Of a stretch of DNA of 52,310 nucleotides, positions 16,927 through 25,409 are shown in pieces (positions within the stretch are counted from its first letter, which is position 1; each line of letters opens with the position of its first letter). Below the pieces are notes generated by a model. The model was not told the origin of the DNA and made no database searches. It saw only the letters and a program-made list of their open reading frames with translations. Made by a program: the position numbers and the translations under genes. This DNA is from an uncultured Thioclava sp. (GTDB taxonomy: Bacteria > Pseudomonadota > Alphaproteobacteria > Rhodobacterales > Rhodobacteraceae): the NCBI RefSeq assembly GCF_913064665.1, contig NZ_CAJYBT010000024.1, positions 1 through 52,310 of the forward strand. The letters are read 5' to 3'.

Positions 16927-17879
16927 TCTGGGATGTTGGGTATATCGCGGTCGGGCTGGTTTTTCTGGTTCTGGCCGGAGACCTGCTTGTCAAAGGCGCA
17001 GTGGCGCTGTCGCTGCGTTTCGGCATTCCGGCGCTGATCGTGGGTCTGACTGTTGTGGCCTTTGGCACCTCGGCCCCCGAGCTGATGGTGTCGGTCGCCG
17101 CCGTGCTGGATCACGCGCCCACGCTGGCACTGGGCAATGTCGTGGGTTCGAACATTGCCAATATCTTGTTGGTTCTGGGCTTGCCGGCCATCATCTCGGC
17201 CATTCGCACCGACGAGCAGGACATGCGCGAAAGCTTTGTTCTAATGATCGGGGCGACCGTGCTGTTCATCATCGTGGCCTATCTTGGCCCGATTGGATGG
17301 CCGCACGCGCTGGTGCTGCTTTCGGGCTTGGGCGTGATCCTGTTTCGCCAAATCCGCGAGGCCTTGGCCCACCGCGCCAATCGCGAGCCCGATGATGAGA
17401 TCGCTTCGGTCGACCCTCACACACCGGGCTGGCGGATTTCGCTGCTGTTGCTGGCCGGGCTTGTCGGGCTGCCGATTGGCGCAGATCTGCTGGTGGAGGG
17501 TGCCAGCAATATCGCCTCGGCAATGGGGGTTTCGGATGCGGTCATCGGCCTGACACTGGTGGCGCTGGGCACGTCCTTGCCGGAATTGGCGACGTCGGTC
17601 ACAGCCGCTATCAAAGGGCGCTCTGATGTGGCGCTGGGCAATGTCGTCGGCTCTAACATCTTCAATTTGCTGTGCATTATCGGTGTAGCAGGAATGTTTG
17701 GCAAAATCCCGGTACCCGCCCAAATGCTGCATTTCGACTTGTGGGTGATGTTGGGCGCCTCGGTCGTGCTGGCCCCCTTCATCTTTGGTAACCGTAAGAT
17801 CGGGCGCTGGGTTGGCGTGGCATTTACGCTCGCCTATCTGGTCTATATCGTCGCGCTATTGCTTGGAGGTCGGGTATGA
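16923..17879 (+). CDS. Calcium/sodium antiporter (CaCA family, YrbG-like)
   Basis: A 318-residue inner-membrane cation/Ca2+ exchanger. The two alpha repeats are plain: FGTSAPELMVS with GNVVGSNIANI in the first half, and LGTSLPELATS with GNVVGSNIFNLL in the second; the Glu residues in these motifs bind the cation. Around ten hydrophobic segments are visible, with a hydrophilic loop (HRANREPDDEIASVDPHTPG) between the halves. The ATG at 16923 overlaps the small-protein stop, and the gene overlaps the next SDR by 4 bp. It exchanges Ca2+ against Na+ or H+. Confidence 0.92.
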   Translation: MIWDVGYIAVGLVFLVLAGDLLVKGAVALSLRFGIPALIVGLTVVAFGTSAPELMVSVAAVLDHAPTLALGNVVGSNIANILLVLGLPAIISAIRTDEQDMRESFVLMIGATVLFIIVAYLGPIGWPHALVLLSGLGVILFRQIREALAHRANREPDDEIASVDPHTPGWRISLLLLAGLVGLPIGADLLVEGASNIASAMGVSDAVIGLTLVALGTSLPELATSVTAAIKGRSDVALGNVVGSNIFNLLCIIGVAGMFGKIPVPAQMLHFDLWVMLGASVVLAPFIFGNRKIGRWVGVAFTLAYLVYIVALLLGGRV

Positions 17880-18652
17880 AGCGGGCTTTGATCACAGGCG
17901 GGGCAAAGCGGCTGGGCCGCGCGATGGCGCTGTATCTGGCGGGGCGCGGCGTTGACGTGGTGATCCATTATCACGGCTCAGCAGCGGAGGCCGAGGCCAC
18001 TGCCGCCGAGGCGCGCGCCAGGGGTGTGCGGGCCGAAATTTTGCAGGCCGATCTGCTGGATGAGGGCGCAACCGCCGATCTGGTCGCACGCGCGGCGCAA
18101 GCACTGGATGGGCCGCTTGATGTGCTCATCAACAATGCCTCGATCTTTGAATATGACACGCTGAAATCCGCAAGCCGCGAAAGCTGGGATCGTCACTTTG
18201 AGTCCAATCTGCGCGCGCCTTTCGTGCTGATGCAACATTTCGCCGCGCAGGCCCCCAAGGCCGAAACGGTCGAAGGCGAGCCGCGCGCGCGCGCGATGGT
18301 GCTCAATATGCTCGATCAGCGGGTGCGCAAACTCACGCCCGAATTCATGACCTATACGCTGGCCAAAATGGGGCTGTGGACGCTGACCCAGACTGGGGCG
18401 CAAGCGTTGGCACCCGATATTCGCGTCAATGCGATCGGCCCCGGCCCGACCCTGCAAGGCGCCCGCCAATCTACTGAGCATTTCACCAAGCAACGCGCAG
18501 CCACGATCCTGCAGCGGGGCGCAAACCCCGATGAAATCTGTGCCGCTTTGGGCTATTTTTTGGATGCGCCCGCAGTGACGGGTCAGTTGTTATGCGTGGA
18601 TGGCGGGCAGCATCTGGGCTGGAAAACACCTGATGTTCTGGGCCCCGAGTAA
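17876..18652 (+). CDS. SDR-family reductase, pteridine-reductase/FolM-like
   Basis: A 258-residue SDR with TGGAKRLGRAMA near the N-terminus, in which the Arg/Lys-rich loop (GAKRLGR) fits NADPH and is typical of FolM and PTR1-type pteridine reductases. NNASIF, then YTLAKMGLW (Tyr-x3-Lys) form the active site, and IGPGPTLQGARQS replaces the usual PG loop. FolM reduces dihydromonapterin or dihydrofolate. The specific substrate is not shown by sequence. It overlaps the antiporter stop and ends 298 bp before uvrC. Confidence 0.82.
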   Translation: MKRALITGGAKRLGRAMALYLAGRGVDVVIHYHGSAAEAEATAAEARARGVRAEILQADLLDEGATADLVARAAQALDGPLDVLINNASIFEYDTLKSASRESWDRHFESNLRAPFVLMQHFAAQAPKAETVEGEPRARAMVLNMLDQRVRKLTPEFMTYTLAKMGLWTLTQTGAQALAPDIRVNAIGPGPTLQGARQSTEHFTKQRAATILQRGANPDEICAALGYFLDAPAVTGQLLCVDGGQHLGWKTPDVLGPE

Positions 18653-18950
18653 GATGCTTTCTAGAGTCTCAGCGACAAGTTGTGCACTTTCACTGCGGCC
18701 TTTACGTATCTGTTACAAAAGTCTTAAATTTTTCAATAGCTTGGGCGATGTTGAAAAAGTTTCTATTTCTTTTCAACCGCTTATCTATGTGCCCATTTTT
18801 TGGGCAAACCAGCTTTTGATCAAGGTTCCAAGGGGAATTCCATGATCTTGGGAATTTGCCAACAGTGTTATCCACAGAATTGGTGGACATATTTCCACTT
18901 GAACCGATTGGCGTAAGGTTGCAGCCACAGCAGAGAATCAAGACCGCGAT
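18653..18950. promoter_or_regulatory. AT-rich intergenic region before uvrC with direct and inverted motifs
   Basis: This 298-bp gap is plainly richer in A+T than the flanking DNA. It holds TTTTTCAA...TTGAAAAA (inverted, from about 18733 to 18763), a CCCA-TTTTT-TGGG mini-hairpin near 18796, and paired GGGAATTCC / GGGAATTTGCC stretches. A perfect DnaA box lies at its right side. It must contain the uvrC promoter. No reading frame here looks coding. Confidence 0.6.
18868..18876 (+). promoter_or_regulatory. Perfect DnaA box (TTATCCACA)
   Basis: TTATCCACA in the context GTGTTATCCACAG is the strong consensus DnaA-binding 9-mer. A weak relative (TTGTGCACT, two mismatches) lies at 18680-18688. One perfect box can occur by chance in a window this long, but its position in the AT-rich gap just 75 bp before uvrC suggests either DnaA control of the uvrC operon or part of an origin-like region. 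Confidence 0.55.
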
Positions 18951-20858
18951 ATGACCGAGACGAACCACGACCCCGAGAGCACTCAGCCACCCGCCGCGAC
19001 CCGTCCCGCGCATGGGATGACGGGGCATGCGCTGATCGCGGATTACCTCAAGCGGCTGGATGGCTCGCCCGGTGTGTATCGCATGCTCAACGCCAAGGGT
19101 GAGGTCTTGTATGTTGGCAAGGCGCGCAATCTGAAGGCGCGGGTGTCGAACTATGCGCGCCCCTCGGGACATAGCGCGCGGATCGCGCGGATGATCCGCG
19201 AAACCGCATCGATGATGTTTCTTACGACGCGCACCGAAACCGAGGCGCTGCTGCTTGAGCAGAACCTCATCAAGCAGCTCAAGCCGCGCTACAACGTGCT
19301 GGCGCGCGATGACAAAAGCTTTCCCAATATCCTGATCGCGACGGATCACCCCTATCCGATGATCAAAAAACATCGTGGTGCGCGCAAGGAGAAGGGCCAT
19401 TACTTTGGCCCCTTCGCGAGTGCCAGCGCGGTGAACCGCACGCTCAACCATCTGGAGCGGGTGTTTTTGCTGCGCAACTGTTCAGATTCGATGTTTGAAA
19501 GCCGCACGCGGCCCTGTCTACAATACCAGATCAAGCGCTGCTCGGGCCCCTGCGTGGGCAAAATCTCCGAGGCCGATTACGCAGATCTGGTGGCCGATGC
19601 GAAGCGCTTTCTTGAGGGACGCTCAACCACGATCCAACGCGAATTGGCGGCCCAGATGCAAACCGCCTCCGAGGAGATGGAGTTCGAGCGCGCCGCCGCA
19701 CTGCGCGACCGGATTAAGGCGCTGACCAATGTGCAGCAAAGTCAGGGGATCAACCCGCGCACCGTGCCCGAGGCCGATGTGATTGCGCTACATAGTGAGG
19801 GCGGGCAGGCCTGTGTGCAGGTGTTTTTCATCCGCGCCAATCAAAGCTGGGGCAATCACGATTTCTACCCGCGCACCGGGTCGGGCGCCGAGGCCCCGGA
19901 AATCCTGCAGGCCTTTATCGCGCAGTTTTACACCCACCGCCCGCCGCCGGCCCTGCTGTTGCTGTCGCACCCGGTCGAGGATGAAGAGCTGCTGGCCGAG
20001 TTCCTGTCCGAGCGCGCCGAGCGCCGCGTCGAGATCGCCGTGCCGCAGCGGGGCGAAAAGGCCGAGCTGGTGGAAAACGCCGCGCGCAATGCCCGCGAAA
20101 GTCTGGGCCGAAAGATGTCGGAATCTGCGGCGCAGGCGAAACTGCTGGCCGGCGTGGCCGAGGCCTTTGCCCTCCCCGCCCCGCCCGCGCGTATCGAGGT
20201 CTATGACAACTCGCATATTCAGGGCGCGCATGCGGTGGGCGGCATGATTGTGGCCGGTCCTGAAGGCTTCATCAAAAGCCAGTATCGCAAGTTCAACATC
20301 AAGGGCACCGAGATCACGCCGGGCGATGACTTCGGCATGATGAAAGAGGTGCTGACACGGCGTTTCTCGCGGCTTCTCAAAGAGGACCCCGAGCGCAAAT
20401 CCGATGCATGGCCCGAGCTGTTGCTGATTGATGGCGGTGCGGGGCAGGTCTCGGCGGTGCATGAGATCATGGTGGAGATGGGCGTGACCGATATCGCGAT
20501 GGTGGGCGTTGCCAAGGGGATCGACCGCGATCACGGCAAGGAAGAATTCCACCGCATCGGCCAGCGCCCCTTTGCACTGCCGCGTCAAAGCCCGGTTTTG
20601 TATTACATCCAACGTCTGCGCGACGAGGCGCACCGCTGGGCGATTGGCACGCATCGCGCGAAACGCGCCAAGGCGACGATGGCCAATCCGCTGGATGAAA
20701 TTCCCGGCATCGGCACGGCGCGCAAACGCGCGCTGCTGCAGCATTTCGGATCGGCCAAGGCGGTTAGCCGGGCGGCGCCGATTGATCTGATGGAGGTCGA
20801 GGGAATTTCCGAGGCGATGGCCGAAACGATCCATAATTTCTTCAACGAAAAGGGCTGA
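18951..20858 (+). CDS. uvrC: Excinuclease ABC subunit C
   Basis: A 635-residue UvrC, the nuclease that makes both cuts around DNA lesions in nucleotide excision repair with UvrA and UvrB. It has an N-terminal GIY-YIG domain (GVY at 41-43, YVG at 54-56, Arg at KARNLKARV), a central UVR motif ([16 protein letters not shown]) that contacts UvrB, an RNase H-like domain ([16 protein letters not shown], with DGGAGQ and ERK segments) and a C-terminal helix-hairpin-helix ([17 protein letters not shown]). About 35 extra N-terminal residues precede the GIY domain. It leads a + strand run ending in moaE. Confidence 0.97.
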   Translation: MTETNHDPESTQPPAATRPAHGMTGHALIADYLKRLDGSPGVYRMLNAKGEVLYVGKARNLKARVSNYARPSGHSARIARMIRETASMMFLTTRTETEALLLEQNLIKQLKPRYNVLARDDKSFPNILIATDHPYPMIKKHRGARKEKGHYFGPFASASAVNRTLNHLERVFLLRNCSDSMFESRTRPCLQYQIKRCSGPCVGKISEADYADLVADAKRFLEGRSTTIQRELAAQMQTASEEMEFERAAALRDRIKALTNVQQSQGINPRTVPEADVIALHSEGGQACVQVFFIRANQSWGNHDFYPRTGSGAEAPEILQAFIAQFYTHRPPPALLLLSHPVEDEELLAEFLSERAERRVEIAVPQRGEKAELVENAARNARESLGRKMSESAAQAKLLAGVAEAFALPAPPARIEVYDNSHIQGAHAVGGMIVAGPEGFIKSQYRKFNIKGTEITPGDDFGMMKEVLTRRFSRLLKEDPERKSDAWPELLLIDGGAGQVSAVHEIMVEMGVTDIAMVGVAKGIDRDHGKEEFHRIGQRPFALPRQSPVLYYIQRLRDEAHRWAIGTHRAKRAKATMANPLDEIPGIGTARKRALLQHFGSAKAVSRAAPIDLMEVEGISEAMAETIHNFFNEKG

Positions 20859-20862
20859 GACA

Positions 20863-21936
20863 ATGACCGATCACAGCCCACGCCCGCGTGCCCTTTCGCG
20901 CCTTGACGAGCTTGAAACCGAGGGGCTGACCTCGCCCGAAGCACGTCCCGATTTGCAGGCCGTAGCGCAGGCGTTCCGCATCCGCCTCACACCCGAGATG
21001 CGCGCGGCCATCGCAACACCCGCCGACCCGGTGGCAGCGCAATTCGTGCCCAGCGCCGCCGAATTGGTGACCCGCCCCGAGGAACTGGCCGATCCGATTG
21101 GCGATGACGCGCACTCCCCGGTGCCCGGGTTGACGCATCGCTACCCCGACAGGGTGATCTTGCACATCACCAAAACTTGCGACGTTTACTGCCGCTTTTG
21201 TTTTCGCCGCGAGACGGTGGGCGAGACCGGGCCCTTGCCGCAGGATCAACTAGACGCGGCGCTGACATATATCGCCGCGACCCCGGTAGTGCGCGAGGTG
21301 ATCTTGACGGGGGGCGATCCGCTGACACTGTCGCAGCGCCGGCTGGCCGAGGTTCTGACACGGCTGGGTGCAATTGCACATGTCGATCAGATCCGGCTGC
21401 ACACCCGCGTGCCCGTCGTTGCGCCCGAACGCATCACGCCCGCGCTGTGCCACGCCTTGCGCGCCGGGCGTCCGACTGTTTGGATCGTGCTGCACACCAA
21501 CCATGCCCAAGAACTGACCCCAACGGCCCGCGCCGCAATCACGCGACTGGTGGATCACGGCATCCCGTTACTGTCGCAAACCGTGTTGTTGGCAGGCGTG
21601 AATGACGATGTCGACAGCCTTGAGGCGTTGATGCGCGCGCTGACCGCGCTGCGCGTCAAACCCTATTATCTGCATCACTGCGATCTGGCGCGGGGCACGT
21701 CGCATTTCCGCACGACACTCGCGGCGGGCCGCACGCTGATGGCCGAGCTGCGCCGACGCGTTTCCGGGACAATGGTGCCGACATATGTGCTCGACATCCC
21801 CGGCGGGCATGGCAAAGTGGCGATCAATGCCGATCACGTTGCCCCCGGTCCTGCGCCCGGTCACTGGCGCATCACAGACCGCCTTGGCCGGGTGCATGAT
21901 TACGCAGACCCGCTACCCAGCCCTGAGACGCGGTGA
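20863..21936 (+). CDS. Lysine 2,3-aminomutase-like radical SAM protein (KamA/EpmB family)
   Basis: A 357-residue radical SAM enzyme. The [4Fe-4S]-SAM motif is Cys106-x3-Cys110-x2-Cys113 (CDVYCRFC). GGDPL, RLHTRVPVVAPERI and LLAGVND are typical of lysine 2,3-aminomutases, which need SAM and PLP; a C-terminal IPGGHGK segment contains the PLP lysine. The length fits EpmB-type enzymes, which isomerise alpha-lysine to beta-lysine for modifying elongation factor P, more than catabolic KamA (over 400 residues). No EF-P, EpmA or beta-lysine acetyltransferase gene is nearby. It starts 4 bp after uvrC and is probably co-transcribed. Confidence 0.85.
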   Translation: MTDHSPRPRALSRLDELETEGLTSPEARPDLQAVAQAFRIRLTPEMRAAIATPADPVAAQFVPSAAELVTRPEELADPIGDDAHSPVPGLTHRYPDRVILHITKTCDVYCRFCFRRETVGETGPLPQDQLDAALTYIAATPVVREVILTGGDPLTLSQRRLAEVLTRLGAIAHVDQIRLHTRVPVVAPERITPALCHALRAGRPTVWIVLHTNHAQELTPTARAAITRLVDHGIPLLSQTVLLAGVNDDVDSLEALMRALTALRVKPYYLHHCDLARGTSHFRTTLAAGRTLMAELRRRVSGTMVPTYVLDIPGGHGKVAINADHVAPGPAPGHWRITDRLGRVHDYADPLPSPETR

Positions 21937-21981
21937 CGCGCCCTCTTCCGCTTTGCCCGCCGCCCCGCTAGGTTGCCTGAC

Positions 21982-22611
21982 ATGAAATGGAACATCCCTA
22001 ATATTCTGACTGTGCTCAGACTTCTGGCGGCCCCGGGTGTGGCTGTCATGTTCTTGTATTTCCATCGCCCTTGGGCGGATTGGTTTGCGCTGGCGCTGTT
22101 CGTTGGGGCTGCGGTCACCGATTGGTTTGACGGCTATCTGGCGCGACTATGGAAGCAGGAAAGCAAGTTTGGCGCGATGCTGGACCCGATTGCCGACAAG
22201 GTGATGGTGGTGATCGCCTTGGTGGTGCTGACGGGCTATTCGGGCATGAACCCATGGCTGATCTTGCCCGCCACGGTGATTTTGTTTCGCGAGGTGTTCG
22301 TTTCGGGACTGCGCGAGTTTCTGGGCGCAGATTCGGGTCGATTGCGCGTAACCAAGCTGGCCAAGTGGAAAACCACCGCGCAGATGGTGGCAATCGCGGT
22401 GCTGTTTCTGGGCACCGGGCTGGCCTATCTGGAACAGGGGCGTGCACCGCGCGCGGGCGAAGGTGACATTCCGATGGGGGCCAGTCTGGCCGATATCGCA
22501 ACCCATATCGGGCTTGCGCTGATCTGGATTGCGGCGATTTTGACCGCGATCACGGGCTGGGATTATTTCCGCAAGGCGCTGCCCTATCTCAAGGATTCAG
22601 ACGATGATTGA
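21982..22611 (+). CDS. pgsA: CDP-diacylglycerol--glycerol-3-phosphate 3-phosphatidyltransferase
   Basis: A 209-residue integral membrane enzyme that makes phosphatidylglycerol phosphate, the first committed step to phosphatidylglycerol. The CDP-alcohol phosphotransferase motif is intact: DGYLAR, then G, then DPIADK (D-G-x2-A-R-x8-G-x3-D-x3-D). The N-terminus MKWNIPNILTVLRLLAAP is characteristic of PgsA. An in-frame TTG lies three codons upstream, but ATG 21982 is preferred. The end overlaps moaD by 8 bp. Confidence 0.94.
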   Translation: MKWNIPNILTVLRLLAAPGVAVMFLYFHRPWADWFALALFVGAAVTDWFDGYLARLWKQESKFGAMLDPIADKVMVVIALVVLTGYSGMNPWLILPATVILFREVFVSGLREFLGADSGRLRVTKLAKWKTTAQMVAIAVLFLGTGLAYLEQGRAPRAGEGDIPMGASLADIATHIGLALIWIAAILTAITGWDYFRKALPYLKDSDDD

Positions 22612-22852
22612 TGTGCTGTATTTCGCGTGGGTGCGCGAACGCATCGGCCTGCCGCGCGAACAGCTCGAGACACAGGCCGCTACTGTCAACGATCTGGTTG
22701 CAGAACTGCGCGCGCGCGAACCGCGTTATGAGGCGGCTTTTGGCGATCTGAGCGCGCTGCGGGTGGCGCTTGATCAAGACCTGTCGGACTTTGATGCAAG
22801 CCTTGAGGGCGTGCGCGAGGTAGCCTTTTTCCCGCCCATGACCGGGGGTTGA
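22604..22852 (+). CDS. moaD: Molybdopterin synthase small subunit MoaD
   Basis: An 82-residue ubiquitin-fold sulfur carrier. It ends in the required Gly-Gly (PPMTGG), which becomes a thiocarboxylate and donates sulfur to precursor Z (cyclic pyranopterin phosphate) in the MoaD/MoaE complex. It opens IDVLYFAWVRERIG, as MoaD proteins do. The start overlaps pgsA and moaE begins one base after its stop. The molybdenum cofactor is needed by both the FdsA and YdeP-type enzymes in this window. Confidence 0.93.
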   Translation: MIDVLYFAWVRERIGLPREQLETQAATVNDLVAELRAREPRYEAAFGDLSALRVALDQDLSDFDASLEGVREVAFFPPMTGG

Positions 22853-22853
22853 G

Positions 22854-23294
22854 GTGAAGGTCGCGGTTCAAAGCGCCCCCTTTGATCTGGGCGCAGAGCT
22901 GGCAGGCTTTGGCGTAGGCCGATCTGATGTGGGCGCAGTGGTCAGCTTTACCGGCGTTGTGCGCGATGACAGCGGCGCTATGGAGGCGCTGGAGCTGGAA
23001 CATTACCCCGGCATGACGCAGCGCGCGATTGCCCAGATCGTCGATCAGGCCGTGACCCGCTGGGATCTGGCGGATGTGATCGTGATCCACCGCCACGGGC
23101 GGCTGGGGATTGGCGAGCAGATCATGATGGTCGCCACCGCCGCACGCCATCGCGCTGCGGCCTTCGAGTCGGCCGAGTTTCTGATGGATTACCTGAAATC
23201 GCGCGCCCCTTTCTGGAAGAAAGAGCATGGGCGCGACGGCACATCTTGGGTGGCGGCGAAAGACGCGGATGAGGATGCGTTGAAGCGCTGGTGA
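22854..23294 (+). CDS. moaE: Molybdopterin synthase catalytic subunit MoaE
   Basis: A 146-residue MoaE starting at GTG 22854. Family motifs include GAVVSFTGVVRD, LELEHYPGM and, near the C-terminus, LKSRAPFWKKEH, which carries the conserved lysines of the active site. With MoaD it converts cyclic pyranopterin phosphate to molybdopterin by adding two sulfur atoms. It is the last gene of the uvrC-led run, and its stop abuts the stop of the convergent HIT gene with no spacer. Confidence 0.94.
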   Translation: MKVAVQSAPFDLGAELAGFGVGRSDVGAVVSFTGVVRDDSGAMEALELEHYPGMTQRAIAQIVDQAVTRWDLADVIVIHRHGRLGIGEQIMMVATAARHRAAAFESAEFLMDYLKSRAPFWKKEHGRDGTSWVAAKDADEDALKRW

Positions 23295-23675
23295 TCAGCG
23301 CATCAGCAACATTGGCCCCAATGGACGACCGGCCAGAATATGCAGGTGGTAATGGGGCACTTCCTGCACACCATCTTCGCCCGCATTGGAGATCACGCGA
23401 AATCCCTCGCCCCCGGCCCCCGGCTCGGCACCGATCATTTTGCAGATCTGACCTGCGGCGCGGGTGAAATCGACGATCTCGGCCTCGCTCGCGGTATTGC
23501 AGAAATGATCGAAGGTCACATAGGGCCCCTTCGGGATCACCAACACATGATCGGGCGCTTTGGGCGCGATATCGCGAAAGGCCAACGTGTGTTCGGTCTC
23601 AAGCACGGTGTTGTTGGGAATCTCGCCCCGTAAGATTTTGGCGAAGATATTCTGGTCGTCATACGCGTAACTCAT
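23295..23675 (-). CDS. HIT-family nucleotide hydrolase (HinT-like)
   Basis: A 126-residue histidine-triad protein. The triad is His108-Y-His110-L-His112, followed by ILAGRPLG as in HinT (PKCI-like) proteins. The N-terminus IFAKILRGEIPNNTVLE is also typical. Enzymes of this branch hydrolyse nucleoside phosphoramidates such as AMP-lysine. It starts 11 bp after the glycosyltransferase stop on the same strand and is probably its downstream operon partner. Confidence 0.93.
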   Translation of the reverse strand: MSYAYDDQNIFAKILRGEIPNNTVLETEHTLAFRDIAPKAPDHVLVIPKGPYVTFDHFCNTASEAEIVDFTRAAGQICKMIGAEPGAGGEGFRVISNAGEDGVQEVPHYHLHILAGRPLGPMLLMR

Positions 23676-23686
23676 CGCGCCGCTCC

Positions 23687-25261
23687 TCAGTCTTTGAACA
23701 GATAGTCAAGCTGCGCCAACTCTTGCGCCAGCTCGGTCGGGATGTCGAGCGTCTGAGCCAATGCGCGGGCATTGTCCTCAAGCGAGCCACCCTCGCGCAT
23801 CAATGCGAAATGCTCGAAATCGGCGTCGCGCAACCGTTCGCGTTCGAACACCATATCAGCGCGGATCGTAGGCAACACCTGCGCCAGAACCTGAGGCGGC
23901 GTCGTCTCTCCGGCCAAGCCGACGCGGCGCGCATGGCCCGCAAGATAGTCGTCGCTGAACGAGCATTCGATCTCAAGCAAGCGGGTTTCGCATTTGTCGG
24001 CCGCGAAATCGCGGATCACATCGAAAGCGGCCGGATCGAGGCAAATCAGCATCCGGTCGGTGCCCGCATGTTCAAACAACATCCGCATCAACGCACGGCG
24101 ATGGCGATTGCGTTTCTCTTTGGTCTTTTCGATGCCTCCAAGATCGGGCAAATCGCCCATCTCATCAAAGACATATTCCATCGCCGTGACTTCGTGCCGA
24201 CGGCGCAGCTCGGCCACGAGACGCTTGGCGACATGCCATTTCTTGCACATCACAATGATCAGCGTGCGTTCGCGCCCAAGCGTCGATTCCGCCTCCCAGA
24301 AACGCGGGGCGAACCGCCGCCCGACACGCCCGCGCCCGGTCAGAAACCTGTGCAGCGCGCGCCCTTCATTCGAGATCGCGAATTCGGTCTCTGCTTGCGT
24401 CCACAGAGCCCCGAGACGGGCCTTGAGATCTGTCGCCTCGGGACTGATTTTGCGCGCAAACAGATAGTCCTGACTGAGCAGCAAGTCATAGTGATCATTG
24501 TAGAAATACGCTGGCAGCCCGTAATCGGTGAACATCAGGAACGTCAATGTGCGGTCGCGGATCTCGGATTCGGGAACGACATGGCGCACGATGGTTTGAA
24601 AAAACGTTTCATCGGGAATCCAGCTGGTGCGGAAAAACCGCATCACATCGGGGCGGGTGCGTGCGAAATCCAGCACCCATTCGATCGTACGCCGACGCAA
24701 ACACCACCATTGCGAGCCGATCATCATCTGAATATCGGCAGGCACCTCGCGCGTCAGGCCAAATCGCTTTTGCAGATTATAGCTGGCATAGAACCGCTTG
24801 GGTTGCGTTCGCTCATTGAACATATGGCGGTAGATCAGCCGGTCTTCCTTCATCCCGGTCTTGATCCAACCCGAGGTGAAGAAATCAAAGCTCTCGATGT
24901 AATCCGCCTCTTCGGCATCCAGAAAATCATGGGCATATTTTGCCGTCTTGATCTGCATGCAATCGCCCGAGAGCATGTAGAAATGGGTGGCGCGCGGGAA
25001 ATCCTCCACGGCGGCTTTCACCGCCTCCAAAGTGGCGGCCACAAGGCTCCACTCGCCCCACCCACATTTCTGCCGTTTGCGCGCAAATGTGACGTTGGGA
25101 TTGGGGTCAAGAGCCGCATGCAGCTTACGAAAATCAGCCGGGTCGGCGCTGGCGTCAAAGTGGATCGACACGAAATCACCCGCCGCCGTCAACCGCTCGG
25201 CTTGCGCAATAATGCCTTCGGGGTCCTTATGGGTCAGCAAAATGAAGGCGATTCGAGCCAT
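23687..25261 (-). CDS. Core-2/I-branching (GT14-like) glycosyltransferase with a long C-terminal extension
   Basis: A 524-residue protein. Residues 1 to about 270 match the core-2/I-branching N-acetylglucosaminyltransferase/xylosyltransferase pattern: MARIAFILLTHKDPEG, HFDASAD, KRQKCGWGEWSLVAATLEAV, FYMLSGDCMQIKT, MIGSQWWCLRR and the WIPDETFFQT acidic motif. The C-terminal 240 residues (from about IIVMCKKWHVAKRL) form a second region that I cannot name; it resembles an alpha/beta nucleotide-binding fold. No signal peptide is seen, so it should act in the cytoplasm. The frame is open beyond the start, but ATG 25261 gives the usual N-terminus. It faces a sulfotransferase gene across a 148-bp gap. 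Confidence 0.85.
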   Translation of the reverse strand: MARIAFILLTHKDPEGIIAQAERLTAAGDFVSIHFDASADPADFRKLHAALDPNPNVTFARKRQKCGWGEWSLVAATLEAVKAAVEDFPRATHFYMLSGDCMQIKTAKYAHDFLDAEEADYIESFDFFTSGWIKTGMKEDRLIYRHMFNERTQPKRFYASYNLQKRFGLTREVPADIQMMIGSQWWCLRRRTIEWVLDFARTRPDVMRFFRTSWIPDETFFQTIVRHVVPESEIRDRTLTFLMFTDYGLPAYFYNDHYDLLLSQDYLFARKISPEATDLKARLGALWTQAETEFAISNEGRALHRFLTGRGRVGRRFAPRFWEAESTLGRERTLIIVMCKKWHVAKRLVAELRRRHEVTAMEYVFDEMGDLPDLGGIEKTKEKRNRHRRALMRMLFEHAGTDRMLICLDPAAFDVIRDFAADKCETRLLEIECSFSDDYLAGHARRVGLAGETTPPQVLAQVLPTIRADMVFERERLRDADFEHFALMREGGSLEDNARALAQTLDIPTELAQELAQLDYLFKD

Positions 25262-25303
25262 GCGGGAAACGACGCCGTAATTGTTTCGGTCACTATCTGC
25301 CTT

Positions 25304-25376
25304 GTTAGCGTCAATTGACGTTGAAAAGACAGTGTTTCTTTGCTCTGTAAGGCATATTTGTTGCGTCAATGCTAAC
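25304..25376. promoter_or_regulatory. Inverted repeat in the glycosyltransferase/sulfotransferase divergent promoter
   Basis: GTTAGCGTCAATTGACG (25304-25320) is mirrored by GTTGCGTCAATGCTAAC (25360-25376), whose reverse complement reads GTTAGCATTGACGCAAC. Both arms carry GTTAGC and TTGACG elements, and GTCAATTGAC inside the left arm is itself a perfect palindrome. The arms are about 40 bp apart, centred between the divergent genes. A shared regulator binding both arms would explain the layout. Confidence 0.5.
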
Positions 25377-25409
25377 ACACCCCCAGCAGGCGCGTTCGGA
25401 GGATTGTGA

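Noticed and set aside
20863-21936. Beta-lysine osmolyte pathway with this aminomutase
   Set aside because: No beta-lysine acetyltransferase gene is in the window, and the enzyme is as short as EpmB.
23723-25318. 531-residue + strand frame opposite the glycosyltransferase
   Set aside because: No recognisable motifs; the - strand frame carries the core-2/GT14 pattern.
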